From positions 518,403 to 582,402 of the forward strand of contig NMRB01000122.1 in the NCBI GenBank assembly GCA_002633025.1: a DNA stretch of 64,000 nt, written 5' to 3'. Origin of the DNA: Notospermus geniculatus (lineage: Eukaryota; Nemertea; Pilidiophora; Heteronemertea; Lineidae). The number at the start of each line of letters is the position of its first letter. Position 1 is the stretch's first letter. Shown piece by piece: positions 22,101-34,112 of the stretch. The position numbers and the translations under genes are program-made. The notes under the pieces were generated by a model. That model was given only the letters and a program-made list of their open reading frames with translations. It had not been told where the DNA came from and did not search any database.

Positions 22101-23366
22101 TGATTTTTGCAGTCAATGAGACAACTTGTGAACTCTATGACCATCTACTTCAATGACGACTCAACCTTTTGGAGGCACTTGTCTACAGGGCATCGTAAGT
22201 TTTGACTTTTTATATCGATAATCTAAATGTCTTCTTGTTTCGTATAAAGCAAGTGACGGTATTTGGTGACGCGTGGCATTATTACGAACGGTATTTTGTA
22301 ATTCTGTATTTCTGAGAATACAGTAATTTTGTAATTCTGTAATTCTGAGGTACTCCTTTGAACAGTCACCGAAAACTGATTTCACACAATATTTGAGACG
22401 CGGTTAATACAAAATTTCCCTATCAGATAATGCGCGTAGTACGGTAACACACTTCCGAAAAAATCCACGACAGATGGTGATAAGTTCATGTAGTTGACAC
22501 AATTCGATCATTTAAAAGCTACACGCTTATGAGTAAAAGAACTCGGTCATTGACGTTTCGTTAAATATTGGCAAGTACCACTAGATTGTTAACTATTTTA
22601 TTCATCAGCAAGATGGTATATTTTCTAAACGATCAGAATTATTCTACATTTCATTGTGAAGCCATTCATTTTTGTCCTCCCGTGATAAAGTTCATCCTAA
22701 CGCTGATGTGCAAAAAGATGGCAAAACTGTTTTTATCATGCTTAAAACCGATTTACGCGTACGTGTTTTTAAATACCGTATAACTTAAAATTTCACTTTA
22801 TCATTGAATTTCAATAAGATGAAACCAAAGAGTGTCCAAAATACTTCAGCAAGTAATCCAGAAAAACAAATTGTTCTACGTTGTCTCGTTGTAAGAAGAA
22901 TTTGATAATGAATTGACTCGTCTTAAAGTACTGTCTAAACGTCCAGTGGCCGTATGCAATTTTTGTTTTTAATTGAAGAAATGGTGTCTCTTTCTGAGTT
23001 TGTTTTGTATCGGATGGATGACGGTTCAACCTGTTGGCGACACCATACACCTGTCTTTCACCCCAAATGTCTAAGTAAGCATGAAAGAAACGCCATAGAT
23101 ACGTATCATCCATGTTCCCAAGCGCAGGGTGATTCTCGCTTGAGATGATCCAAACTTGTCCTCTTCCTGCACACGCTAATCCTCGGCGCCGCACGGCCGA
23201 GGACGGACACACAGACACAAGCACCACGGGGGCGTCTAGCACAACAAACCCACATCCCAATATGGGATTACATGAAAACATGCAAACACGATATCAAATG
23301 AACAAAGCCTTCATTTGGAAGTTAGCGTAATCCGACGGCAAAGTTTAGAATCAGTTTAGCACAACG
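22101..23366 (+). repeat. Direct duplication, copy A (about 1.27 kb)
   Basis: Starts TGATTTTTGCAGTC and ends GTTTAGCACAACG, immediately before the single N at 23367. It is nearly identical to 23368-24899 across most of its length, with point differences and a few small replaced patches (for example around 22880-22930). It lacks the 249-bp insertion present in copy B. An ATTCTGTA-type micro-repeat lies inside at 22300-22350. Confidence 0.9.
22116..23074 (+). CDS. Candidate two-exon coding fragment with an internal repeat (unrecognised)
   Basis: Exon a runs 22113-22194: acceptor TTTTTGCAG|TCAATG, ATG at 22116, donor GCATC|GTAAGT. Exon b runs 22979-23074: acceptor after a T-rich tract, ATTGAAG|AAATGG, donor CTAA|GTAAGC. 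The donor of exon a and the acceptor of exon b are in register (phase 1), giving an open frame across the join. The two exons encode similar peptides: exon a has YFNDDSTFWRHLSTGH and exon b has YRMDDGSTCWRHHTPVFH. A TATA box and leader exon lie upstream. Both exons recur in the duplicated block at 23380 and about 24510. Against it: the product is short, no domain is recognised, the minus strand is also open here (22811-23281), and no terminal exon was found. It could equally be a fragment of a repeat. Confidence 0.22.
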
Positions 23367-23367
23367 N

Positions 23368-24899
23368 TGATTTTTGCAGTCAATGAGACAACTTGTGAAC
23401 TCTATGACCATCTACTTCAATGACGACTCAACCTTTTGGAGGCACTTGTCTACAGGGCATCGTAAGTTTTGACTTTTTATATCGATAATCTAAATGTCTT
23501 CTTGTTTCGTATAAAGCAAGTGACGGTATTTGGTGACGCGTGGCATTATTACGAACGGTATTTTGTAATTCTGTATTTCTGAGAATACAGTAATTTTGTA
23601 ATTCTGTAATTCTGAGGTACTCCTTTGAACAGTCACCGAAAACTGATTTCACAAAATATTTGAGACGCGGTTAATACAAAATTTCCCTATCAGATAATGC
23701 GCGTAGTACGGTAACACACTTCCGAAAAAATCCACGACAGATGGTGATAAGTTCATGTAGTTGACACAATTCGATCATTTAAAAGCTACACGCTTATGAG
23801 TAAAAGAACTCAGTCATTGACGTTTCGTTAAATATTGGCAAGTACCACTAGATTGTTAACTATTTTATTCATCAGCAAGATGGTATATTTTCTAAACGAT
23901 CAGAATTATTTTACATTTCATTGTGAAGCCATTCATTTTTGTCCTCCCGTGATAAAGTTCATCCTAACGCTGATGTGCAAAAAGATGGCAAAACTGTTTT
24001 TATCATGCTTAAAACCGATTTACGCGTACGTGTTTTTAAAGCCTCACTGTATTGAATTCAGAAAGTGCTTACGTCCTCCGACGTTAGTGTAGTGTAAAAT
24101 GTACTGTACTCTATCTGAATGCATTAGAGCTCTGCCTGCAGTTTTTTCATTGTGTGCTGAAAACTAGGTCTTGATTCTTTGAAGTACGTATCGGGCAAGC
24201 ATTTTGGGGACCACCACGAGGCTATGAGACCTCTTCCTGCACTCTCCTAACACTTTGAAAATATCGTAAAATTCAATACTGTGAGGCTTTAAATATACCG
24301 TATAACTTAAAATTTCACTTATCATTGAATTTCAATAAGATGAAACCAAAGAGTGTCCAAAATACGTATTTTTGACCATGCAGGACTTCAGCAAGTAATC
24401 CAGAAAAACAAATTGTTCTAAGTTGTCTCAATCATGCTGTGGCAAGAATTTGATAAATGTATACTGTCTAAACGTCCAGTGGCCGTATGCAATTTTTGTT
24501 TTTAATTGAAGAAATGGTGTCTCTTTCTGAGTTTGTTTTGTATCAGATGGATGACCGTTCAACCTGTTGGCGACACCATACACCTGTCTTTCACCCCAAA
24601 TGTCTAAGTAAGCATGAAAGAAACGCCATAGATACGTATCATCCATGTTCCCAAGCGCAGGGTGATTCTCGCTTGAGATGATCCAAACTTGTCCTCTTCC
24701 TGCACACGCTAATCCTCGGCGCCGCACGGCCGAGGAAGGACACACAGACACAAGCACCACGGGGGCGTCTAGCACAACAAACCCACATCCCAATATGGGA
24801 TTACATGAAAACATGCAAACACGATATCAAATGAACAAAGCCTTCATTTGGAAGTTAGCGTAATCCGACGGCAAAGTTTAGAATCAGTTTAGCACAACG
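23368..24899 (+). repeat. Direct duplication, copy B (about 1.53 kb)
   Basis: Begins right after the N at 23367 with TGATTTTTGCAGTC and ends GTTTAGCACAACG at 24899, followed by unique sequence. Relative to copy A it carries a TTAA-flanked insertion (24040-24288), a roughly 18-bp insertion near 24366 and a different patch near 24430. Because the copies meet at an N, this may be two haplotypes laid end to end by the assembler instead of a true tandem duplication. Confidence 0.9.
24036..24292. mobile_element. TTAA-flanked MITE present in copy B only
   Basis: The element 24040-24288 has inverted ends AGCCTCACTGTATTGAATT and AATTCAATACTGTGAGGCT with one mismatch. It sits between TTAA at 24036-24039 and TTAA at 24289-24292. 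Copy A has the empty site at about 22768-22772, a single TTAA inside GTTTTTAAATACCG. A TTAA duplication is the hallmark of piggyBac-type insertion. The ends do not begin with the usual piggyBac CCY, so the superfamily is uncertain. There is no coding capacity. Confidence 0.8.
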
Positions 24900-25164
24900 C
24901 GGTTCTCTCACGCTAGATTTGACTCTGCCTGTGGGCTGTTTCTCCTGCCTCATGATTTAAGATCGGCAATGAAAGCCATGTAAAACGCTAAGTGCTGCGA
25001 CAGAATCGCATTCAGTACGTCATTAATGAGATTTTATTCAAGCAACTTAGAGCAGGCACTGTTACTTTGTTTCCAATCAGTAAGCGGAGGTCCGTTTTTC
25101 GTTTCTACTGGATCAAAAGATTACCTTAAGACGGAAAGAGCGCAGGTCCAGAGAGAACGCTGAT

Positions 25165-25190
25165 AAAAAAGGGGATCGAACCCACACACG
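25165..25190 (-). repeat. tRNA B-box-like sequence, possible SINE remnant
   Basis: The minus strand reads GGGTTCGATCCCCTTTTTT: a perfect B-box core followed directly by a T-run like a Pol III terminator. An AGATAGCATAAA word upstream is only a poor A-box, and no cloverleaf forms. A decayed tRNA-derived element is the likeliest reading. Confidence 0.22.
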
Positions 25191-25232
25191 ATTTAAATTT
25201 TATGCTATCTTGATTCGACGAGTTCCCGAAGA

Positions 25233-26893
25233 TGAAAAAAATTGCATGAAGTTGAATGTTCGGCCCTGGGGAGAAATTAGACAAAGTGGCTTTTCCTAGT
25301 TGCAGAAATAATGTGTGCAGACTTCATGAACGGGTTCAACAATAATTTCACTTCTCATCCTTTATCCGTGTTGTGCACGAAATCATTGCTTTGCAGGGGC
25401 GTAGTTAGCATTTTGGTGGTGGTAGGGGAGATGGTGGTGGTGGCAAAGCACCTCTTTTTGCCATTTCGCGATCCTCTTGCCTTTCTTGTAGGAATATATG
25501 CATGGAAAACACGATTTTCGGTGACGTCGCTTTGTCCCCTCTTTGGGTGACAAACCCGCCGCATTCATTTAAGAACGTTCACACCAAACATCCGTTACCT
25601 ATTTTGTTAATTACAAGAAGCTTGACACTTCTGTAAAAGACGTGTTCCAATCCAATTTAGGTGAAACCTGTGGTTTTCGCCAAGGACACTTTTGGTAGAA
25701 CATGATCTCTAATTGGTCCGATCATGAATAACAGCGATTCTGCTAATCAACACTCCACCATCAGATATCGTCAGCTACCACGCAAACTCATTGTCAAAAC
25801 CTTTGTCTCAGTGGCCGGTAAAGGACACTCGGGTTCGTCTGCGAAAATCTAACGTGAGCCAAACACAATCTAATGGCTCACTAATAACACACCCCGGGGT
25901 CTTTCTCGTCAGAATACATTTCGCCGAGATCGCCTACCGATTCCGAGTTACTAATCTGGGCTGGTATTATGACGATGACGCGTGTGGAGATCCGCCCGCG
26001 GGCTATGAGCGTGCGCCCACTTGGCCTAAGGTCCAAGCAGGATGGTCCTAAGCTGCGGCACGCAAAATCTAGCAATGGGCACGCGTACAGGGCCCATGGC
26101 ATGGCTGCACTCGTCTCATCATGCGAGATTTTCGTCGACGACGACCATTAGTCTTCGCTGATTGAACTCAACACGTGCCAGGACAGGGATGATCACCATC
26201 GAGTGATTCATCCACAAAGAATATCCAAGTATCCAAAGCTTTGTTTTCTAACAGACTATTGATCTTTGACGAGTGTATTTGCCGACTAAAATAAGCGCCG
26301 TGTTTGAGACTTCAGTAAGTGGCTGATTTCGAGACGCCGCATCTCTGATCAGTATGGTGCTTACGGTCAAAGAAACACGACTTTGCCAAGCAAGTCTCCA
26401 TCTTCTATATGGTTTATATGGCCGTTTTATCCCTACAAGGGCTTCCACATCCTACTTTAGGGATTATGGCCATAGAACCCTCTCCAAGAACTAGATCAAT
26501 ACCACTGTCTGTCTGCGTCGCTCAGCTTGATACATAAGAAATATACGCACAAATATCGGCTAAGTTACAAATTTTCTATCGACATTTCAATATGTTGACA
26601 GGTGAGATGTGTCTCAGTTTGCTCAGCTGGATATGATTGTCAGTGAGTGAGTGAAAAAGCGATTGTAAGGTATCATGATTTTGAAAGCATCTTCTTTCAG
26701 AGAATACATTAGAAAGGGTGCCAAACGGAATGAAATATACTGTACATACAGTTACACTGCGAAGACGTCAGTTACTAATCTGAGTGATGTACGGGTTAAG
26801 TAATGTTTGCACACATTATTTCTGCAACTAGAAAAAGCCACTTTGTCTAATTTCTCCCCAGGGCCGAACATTCAACTTCATGCAATTTTTTCA
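25233..26893. repeat. 1.66-kb segment bounded by 87-bp inverted repeats
   Basis: The left arm 25233-25319 and right arm 26808-26893 are reverse complements with very few mismatches (shared words CGGCCCTGGGGAG and AATAATGTGTGC). The interior has no transposase or other recognisable frame. It fits a non-autonomous TIR element with long ends, or an inverted duplication. No convincing target duplication is visible. Confidence 0.75.
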
Positions 26894-27594
26894 GATTAGT
26901 AAGTGAGAAACAAGCGCCTGTTATGGCCAGACCAACGACCGCTTATGCAATTTTTACGTGGGCCCTGAGCCTTATTTTGGTTGTACGATCTCTTAGTCAT
27001 GAAAGTACCACACACAAAAGAAGGGTAGGCCTTCGTATACCTGCCTGGAAAGGTAGTTTGAAGATTCTTATTCCTTCCAGTTCGTCAGATCTGCAGCCAG
27101 TTCAGCATTGTTTTGAAAGAAATGTTTGGGAAGCAATAACATTGACTGCAGGGGGAATTTCCACTTTCGCTCAACTGTTCCAATGTCAAGCCTCCTAGCA
27201 AGAAAACCAACCGACCTTCCCTTCAAGGGACATATCATGTTACATATAAACCCTCTTATGTAAAAACTTGTCCCTTCTTGATGAAAGGGAACAGAGTATG
27301 AAATATTCATAAAAGGGTATAACATCGACAGGTGAAGAGGCGCTGATGCAACCCTTTTAATGTGACGCCCTGGGGCGGAAAATGATACTTTCTTTGTTTC
27401 TCGCACTCGCTCTCATCAAGGTATTTTGGTAAGGGTTCAAGAAAACGAGTTGTTACCATCATGGGTGGCTCATCCATTGTCCTTCGCCGATTTAGCACAT
27501 GTATGCCAGGTATGTTCCTTCTTGGCGTTTAAAATGGTCATCTTATCTCTGTCATTCCCTGGCATATCTCTGGTGAGAAATATTCTCGTTTTGC

Positions 27595-28253
27595 AGACTT
27601 AATTGTCCGCGTCAAGCCCCTTACACTTCTGGGATCTCTACTAGAAAGTGCTTGAGGAAGACCCCGGTTGGGGTCGAAAATTTGCAAAATTCGGAGACGA
27701 CTTACATTGTATGTTTTCTATCATTTTGTGTGTCGTTTTTTTGTGCTCGTTGGATACCTCTTTTTGCAGAAAGCAGAAAAGGCCTACGGAGTACGCTTAT
27801 TTGTATCGTACTAAGGGATGCCCCCCCCCCCCGCCCAACAATGATGCTTTTTCAGCACTTCTTGTTAAGCTATCGTGAAGTTCTCCAACCTGTGCGATTG
27901 GTTTCAGTGAATCAAAAAACACAGATGGCCAAGCAATTAAGTGACATACTTCATATGTTTTAACCGCAGGAGAATTGCAAACCAAAAGAAAACATATGTT
28001 CAACAAGCTCTTATCTGTAGCCCTTTCTGCGGTGTTAACATTCAACCATAACTCCATGCTAACGGTTATTGTCATGTTAATGTCGCTCTCCTGCCAGCGC
28101 GAGGGGCGTGGCTGCCAATCACCGAGTAGCATCGACTAAATATCAAATTAAGCTAACGTAGCCAATGATGTTACGGATGAGAGTGAAAGGTGTCCCACAA
28201 ATTAACGTTGGAGGGCTAGTTACGTTAGGGGCTTGACGCGGACAATTAAGTCT
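27595..28253. repeat. 659-bp element with 28-bp terminal inverted repeats
   Basis: AGACTTAATTGTCCGCGTCA at 27595 onward is mirrored by TGACGCGGACAATTAAGTCT ending at 28253; the paired ends are about 28 bp with one mismatch. TTTTG occurs one base outside each end and may be a 5-bp target duplication. The interior has a poly-C run and no recognisable coding sequence. Confidence 0.65.
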
Positions 28254-31200
28254 ATTTTGGACTTGATGGCGCAGGAGTACGTGCTTATGTTTTAGTTGAT
28301 GCTCTGAGAGGCTGAGTGAATGGCTGAGTAGAGAAGGAAAAATCATATCTTATCTTTGGAGTTGCATTATGTGAGTACTTTTTTTCTTTTTCTCATAATG
28401 CTCTGGCCAATGCCACAGCATTCGATTGTTTTTTTAAAGAAATATTACACAACTGTTTATGTTGTTATCGTTGTGGGTAAAAGTAGGATTCGTCCCAGCC
28501 GTCACATGTTGGTCCCTCAGGACACACTGGAGGCTCGAAAACTTGTTCGTGGACATTACCTTGCCTCTGTTTCATTGTACTCGCTGATGCCGTTAAGTCG
28601 AGGATTGTACATCTTCTTTTAAAACAAAGCCATAATCCTCATTTCCTTTGGTCAAGATCATGAAGAAGGTTCGCTGAACAACATACAGTATTTTTGTTAC
28701 TAGAAAGTCAACGTAACAAAGGAATCTACCCGTATAAAAGTCATGTTGTGAGTTGAAGTAGTCTGTTTTCCCAGCTTATCTTTCGTAGATAGAAGTAGGC
28801 CTACACAGAAGCGTCAAATACAACAGGGGAAATTTGATATCAGTAATGGTCTGCCTCAAGGAAGCAGCGGACATCAGCAGCAAATAAAAAAAATATCAAA
28901 GATAATACAGAGACCATCATGACCAATGAAAACCTACTTTTTGGACATGCTGTTCTGTAGTAGGATCACTGAAAAATTAAACACGAGGATGTTTTTTGGC
29001 CCTCGAATACTTGAAAAGCCTTGTATTGTTCTGCTTACCATTTCCTGAGCTTTAGAACGTTTTAATGGCCGTTTGGATATTTGAAAAGCATTCGTTTCGC
29101 CTTTGACACAACAGACGACCATAATTATTTGGTTTACTTAACTTGCATCAACTTTGAGAAACTGCTACCACTTCATTATGCCTCTCCTCGCCTTTCATGT
29201 TCGCTGTCAACACGAAGACAACTACGTAATCAATCCATTTACTACTGGAGCATTAATTCAAGTCCCCGTTCAAACAGTCAAGAACCATAAGATAAGAAAT
29301 GATGGTAGGAATTGATATTTACCTTGCTATTGACGAGGTCTATTAGAGCTAAGCTGTAAACCTGCTACATCCGGGCTCTCATTTCTTCATCAAATATTAC
29401 CATCATTCGTCATCTGTTGTCGCGAAAAATCTTTGTCTACACAAAGCTTTTGGTGGTCAGGCATTTCTTGGGATTCTTTCTAGGTATTTTGTTGTTGTCG
29501 TCGTTGACTTTGTCAAATTCCATTGATACCTAAAAACAATCACAACAACGCATATTAAAATGGAAGCAAAATGAATGCTAAGTGATGTTTTGATGATCGG
29601 CGATAAAAAATAAGGAACAGGCAAAAAGGAAACAGTCACAGCAATCAACCTAAATCAACAATGTAAATCTCCAACAGACGACGAAGAAAACAACATGATT
29701 GCGAAATTGGAGTTTTTACCTTGGCAGTCACATGGCAAGAAAAAAAGGCGAAGTCGGCCAACACATTGTTCTTTCAAATATATCTGAGGGAGGGCATTTT
29801 GTTCTTGTTAGGTTGTCAACTTCTTTCCTTTTCTCAAAAGAAGCCTCCCGAGGGACAACGACTTTTTGAAGTCACCTGGGATGACGTCAGGCGTCAGAGA
29901 TACAATAAGAATACAAAACAGTTACATGTAATTCTTCAATTTTCTTTTGATTTTTCGATATTTTCATCTACACAACCATAGGATAGAATAAATCCTCCTT
30001 AGGGCCAGACGTATTGATAATAGGGACAAACTCCCATAAAACTTTGACAAATAGGTATAATTTCTTTTGAAAGCGAGTTTGATTTCCTTTGCTTTTCAGA
30101 ACAACAGAAGGGATGGTTTTTTGCATTCTGCTGATCGCTGCTACATCCGCTCTTAAACACTGACTTCACAAACGTTCAGTTTTTAATTATCAATTCAGAG
30201 TTGCCACTGTTTACCGAACGGTAGGGCGTATTCACAACACAACTTGAAAAACTCAAACTGGTAATAAAATTGAAAAAAAATGCTGTGTAATAGGATTCTT
30301 GCGGTAAACTTTCGAAGCAAAACAAAGACATGAAAAGGGGCACCCGTTTCCTGCCTGTTTCTATAGGCTTTGTCCCACTATTGGATTACCCTATGTTGTT
30401 GTTGTTGGACGTTGATAAAATGAATTGCCTCTTGTCCTCAAGGGCCGTTTGCTTCAAAACAATGCCGAGGAAGAATGACAGTTCAAGCCTACTTGAGCTA
30501 GGAGATGTATTGTCCAGCATGGATGCTGTCTACAGCGTTCTAGTTCTACTCAATATGGACCCCACCGCCCAAACAGCCCTTCGCTGAATACAAATTTATT
30601 TGCGATAGACACACGGATGTCACCAGCTCCAAGAGACACATATAATTCGAGCTCATCCTGAGTTCATACAAACCGACAAGTGTCGGCATACATGGCTGTA
30701 CATTGCTGCACGTATGAATTAGTCAAGCTAGCCTGGTCTAGGCTAAAGGGAACGCGCAGGAAACAGAAGCATCTTGACGTTTGCCTATAGAAATTGCTAG
30801 TCTTTCATTTGTCATGCTTACTTACAGTGCCTAAAGCCCCGAGGTAAGCTATCGTTTCGTCGTCTTTGTGCGACTCTTCCGCCTTCTGCGGTCTGTTCAG
30901 ATCGAAGAGTTTCTTTTATTCTGGTAATACTGTCCTTTCCAAACACCTGAAGCTATCCTAAACATTTAACACAGGCTTATCATGCTGAAGAAGCAAATGT
31001 TTCTTAACAGACGGCAGCAACACAAGTATAACCTGTTAAATTCTCTTTAGATATGACCAACGTCGTATTTGTCGCGTTTATTTCATCCAGTTTTGCCTGC
31101 AGGCAGTGCAAATGACGTGCTAGGTTTTCTCAGCATCATAAAGGACAAGGGCCATAAAAATACCGTCGAATTCAACACGAAAAACTAAGTTTCTCATTTG

Positions 31201-31292
31201 TGAGGTCAGTTGTTGATGTCAAGCAATGGCCGGGCCTGCAGTCAGAGACTGGTTCCAATCGATCGCTGTCACAAATATTAGGTAACTGATAT
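28254..31292. other. Intergenic DNA, no gene recognised
   Basis: Only short open frames without recognisable domains on either strand, in AT-rich sequence. I see no repeat with clear ends, no RNA gene and no promoter group worth naming. Confidence 0.4.
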
Positions 31293-31462
31293 GAAATTGA
31301 CGACAGGCAGGCAAGAGGCCTGGACGTGGATGGGCAGGTCCTAAAATCTGCATGGTAAATGGTCAACGTAGTTGGTGCAATGCCTCTCGCATGGTTCCGG
31401 GCAGAGTCTTGTCAGGTGACCAAGCGAGGTGTGAAATACGGTATGTTGCATTTTGGCCAAGT
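31293..31462 (+). repeat. Dispersed repeat, copy 1
   Basis: Similar in the same orientation to 56356-56543. Shared blocks include GAAATTGAC.ACAGG, GAGGCCTGG, CTAAAA.CTGCATG and GTGTGAA....GGTATGTT. Identity looks moderate, so this is an old interspersed family. No ends or coding sequence are visible. Confidence 0.55.
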
Positions 31463-32047
31463 GGTGCATTTGATTTGCATGAGCAGACAGGCCCGCTAAC
31501 ACGAGAACAGAAAGTTTAAACCGAGAACTTCTGCACAATACTTCCGGGCAAAGTTTTTTTAAAAGTTCCCACTAAGAAGTCGACCAATCGTTATACTCCC
31601 TCTGCCGTGCCAGGGAGCAGGCCGAGAAATGTCACCTTGCCTGGTGTCAGGACTTTCTGGCTATCATGAAATTTATATTTACCCTAGCTATGATAAATGG
31701 CTTTGTTATCAAGACCAGCCTGGAGTTATTAGGGCCACGGACCGCGCATATGTACAGTGATTCATAATTTTCGTTTGCCGATCGAAGATATACCAATAAG
31801 GTTATCAAGAATTCTGTATTGAGTTTGTTTGGTCTTTTGATCGCGTTTATGACGGATTGAGATGAAGATAGGTGAATGTTTGGCGGTCTAGATTGCGTCC
31901 TTAGATTGGATTCTGGCTTGGTTTTTGATGAATGAAACCTGATTAAGAAATAGATATACATGTATGTTCACGATATTTGCATTCTATCAGTTTTATCTCG
32001 CTGTTGGTAACTGTGTCAAAGGCAAAAAATATCCTTAAAATCATTAG

Positions 32048-32445
32048 TCTCAGCCAAATTCTTGTGGTGAACTTCACCATTCTCAGCCGAATTCGTGTGC
32101 TGAGCTCACCATTCCTAGCCTAACTCGCGTGCTGAGCTCACCATTCTTAGCCTAACTCGCGTGCTGAGCTCACCATTCTTAACCTAACTCGTGTGCTGAG
32201 CTCACCATTCTTAGCCTAGCTCGTGTGCCGAACTCACCATTCTTAGCCTAACTCGTGAGCTGATCATTCTTAACCTAACTCACGTGTGCTGAGCTAGCCG
32301 ATTCGTGTGCTGAGCTCACCATTTTTAGCCTAACTCGTGTGGTGAGCTCACCATTCTTAGCTATAGCTGATTCGTGTGTAAGCTCACCATTTTTACCCTA
32401 ACTCGTGTGGTGAGCTCACCATTCTCAGACTAATTCGTAAGCTGT
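32048..32445 (+). repeat. Minisatellite with a 32-bp unit, about 12 copies
   Basis: The unit approximates AGCCTAACTCGTGTGCTGAG followed by CTCACCATTCTT. Copies at the left are closest to each other; those at the right are shortened or diverged. Nearly every unit holds GAGCTC. The array lies between unique sequences and encodes no obvious protein. Confidence 0.9.
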
Positions 32446-33939
32446 CTCAAAGATTGACATGTAAAACTTCCTTATGACTGGTAGGCCTACACAAGTGGAC
32501 AGAAAAGAACAGTCTCACATCAATCTGAACCTATAACCTTGTTTATGGAGAAACACTTCTGCATTGAAGGTGTGAAGTGAGGTACAAAGAAAACTAATCG
32601 ATCTTATTCTCAATGTACTTGACTTGAATCTTTCAGAATTCATGGTATCAAACACCTACATGTAGAATTAAATCTATTGACACCATCGCGATGAACTCAA
32701 AGGAAGCTTAACTCGGAAAAATAGAGAAGAGCGAATTACATACAGACAAGACAGGGTGAAGAGTCGAACTGAAGAGGCCAGACAAGTATTCATGTAGACA
32801 CTCTCAAAAGGCCAAGAAGTATAAATTCAAGATACTTGTATTACACGCATTATTGTTGCTGGGATAATAGATTTTATTTGATGACGGGTCTGCTTTAACA
32901 GGTTGGCGACAAGTCTGACGCCTCTGAGAAAGAGATTTTAAATTGATCTCATACTTGAAAGACGTTTTAAGAATACAGATACTTGGGGTCATCTTTCCGT
33001 GATCCTGTATAAATATTATCATAATGTGTTCATTAGAAAGGCGATAAGTGAAGAACTGAACCGTCTCGAACGTTCAATTGACACCCCTTTTCTGATTTCT
33101 CACATCTTTGCTTGTGTTGCCCTTGCCTATAAATCATAGAATGGGCGGAGAACTTGCTCGTCTGTCAGGAATCTTTCCAGACGTGTTTTGACTTGATCAA
33201 GTATGCGGCGATTACTAAATATGTACCTGGTCAACACTGAGTCGTGGACAGCGAAAAGCTTACCTGATGAAGGGTTAGTAATGTATCACAGCGCCTCGAA
33301 ATTCTCAAGTGATGAAAAGGATGGAGGCCATTTTTTACTCAAGCATAGTGTGCCCCTGGGCCAATATTCATAAAACCTTGCAAGGCTGAGTTACTTGCAA
33401 AAGTGTCCACTTTGTACAGGCCAATGGACACAACCAGCACCAAACTGAGCTGAGCACAGTTTAATGAATATAGGCGCTGCTGCTGCCAACACACGGAACA
33501 CCGCACCAAACAAGCCTCATTGATCCGTGGCCCTTTGAATGCCAGTCCTAAAGACGTTGGTTGGTTCTCATTGTGTGGCATTCGACAAGGTTTCAGAAAA
33601 AGACCTCGGAATGTTGTCGATTCGAAGATTCCGAGTGAAGAGGGATCAAGAGCCACGAAATTGACATTTGATTGTTCGGGTAAACAGAAAGTCAAATAAG
33701 TGAACTGCGAGTACTCGTGGTGTAAGAAGCAATTACTTCACTTGTAATCATCTATAAGTACTTTCTATTGAGTTTGCCGTGTGGATATGCACGTCGTTTA
33801 ATAAGACGACGTCCTTCAACTGTTTACCTCCAGCTTAAATTCACTTACTTATAAACACTTGACGAAATGACAAGTTCGTCTGATAGTGTGCCACGTTAAG
33901 GTCAAGAATTGCGCACTGCCACTTTTGAGTCATGAAAAT

Positions 33940-34112
33940 NNNNNNNNNNNNNNNNNNNNNNNNNNNNNNNNNNNNNNNNNNNNNNNNNNNNNNNNNNNNN
34001 NNNNNNNNNNNNNNNNNNNNNNNNNNNNNNNNNNNNNNNNNNNNNNNNNNNNNNNNNNNNNNNNNNNNNNNNNNNNNNNNNNNNNNNNNNNNNNNNNNNN
34101 NNNNNNNNNNNN
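33940..34112. other. Assembly gap (173 N)
   Basis: A run of N. The flanks share no visible homology, so the true gap size cannot be judged. Isolated Ns at 17270, 23367 and 44970 mark further ambiguous joins or bases. Confidence 0.99.

Noticed and set aside
22811-23281. Minus-strand 156-codon open frame, repeated in the duplicated block at 24428-24814
   Set aside because: Its persistence is explained by the recent duplication, no domain is recognisable, and the plus strand offers better splice-site support.
32048-32445. CRISPR-like array
   Set aside because: Units are contiguous 32-bp repeats without unique spacers, in a eukaryotic genome; it is a minisatellite.
33346-33695. Minus-strand 118-codon frame ending near GGGCCAATATTCATAAAACC
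   Set aside because: The sequence resembles an end of an interspersed repeat, the peptide matches nothing I know, and no second end could be defined, so it is not annotated.
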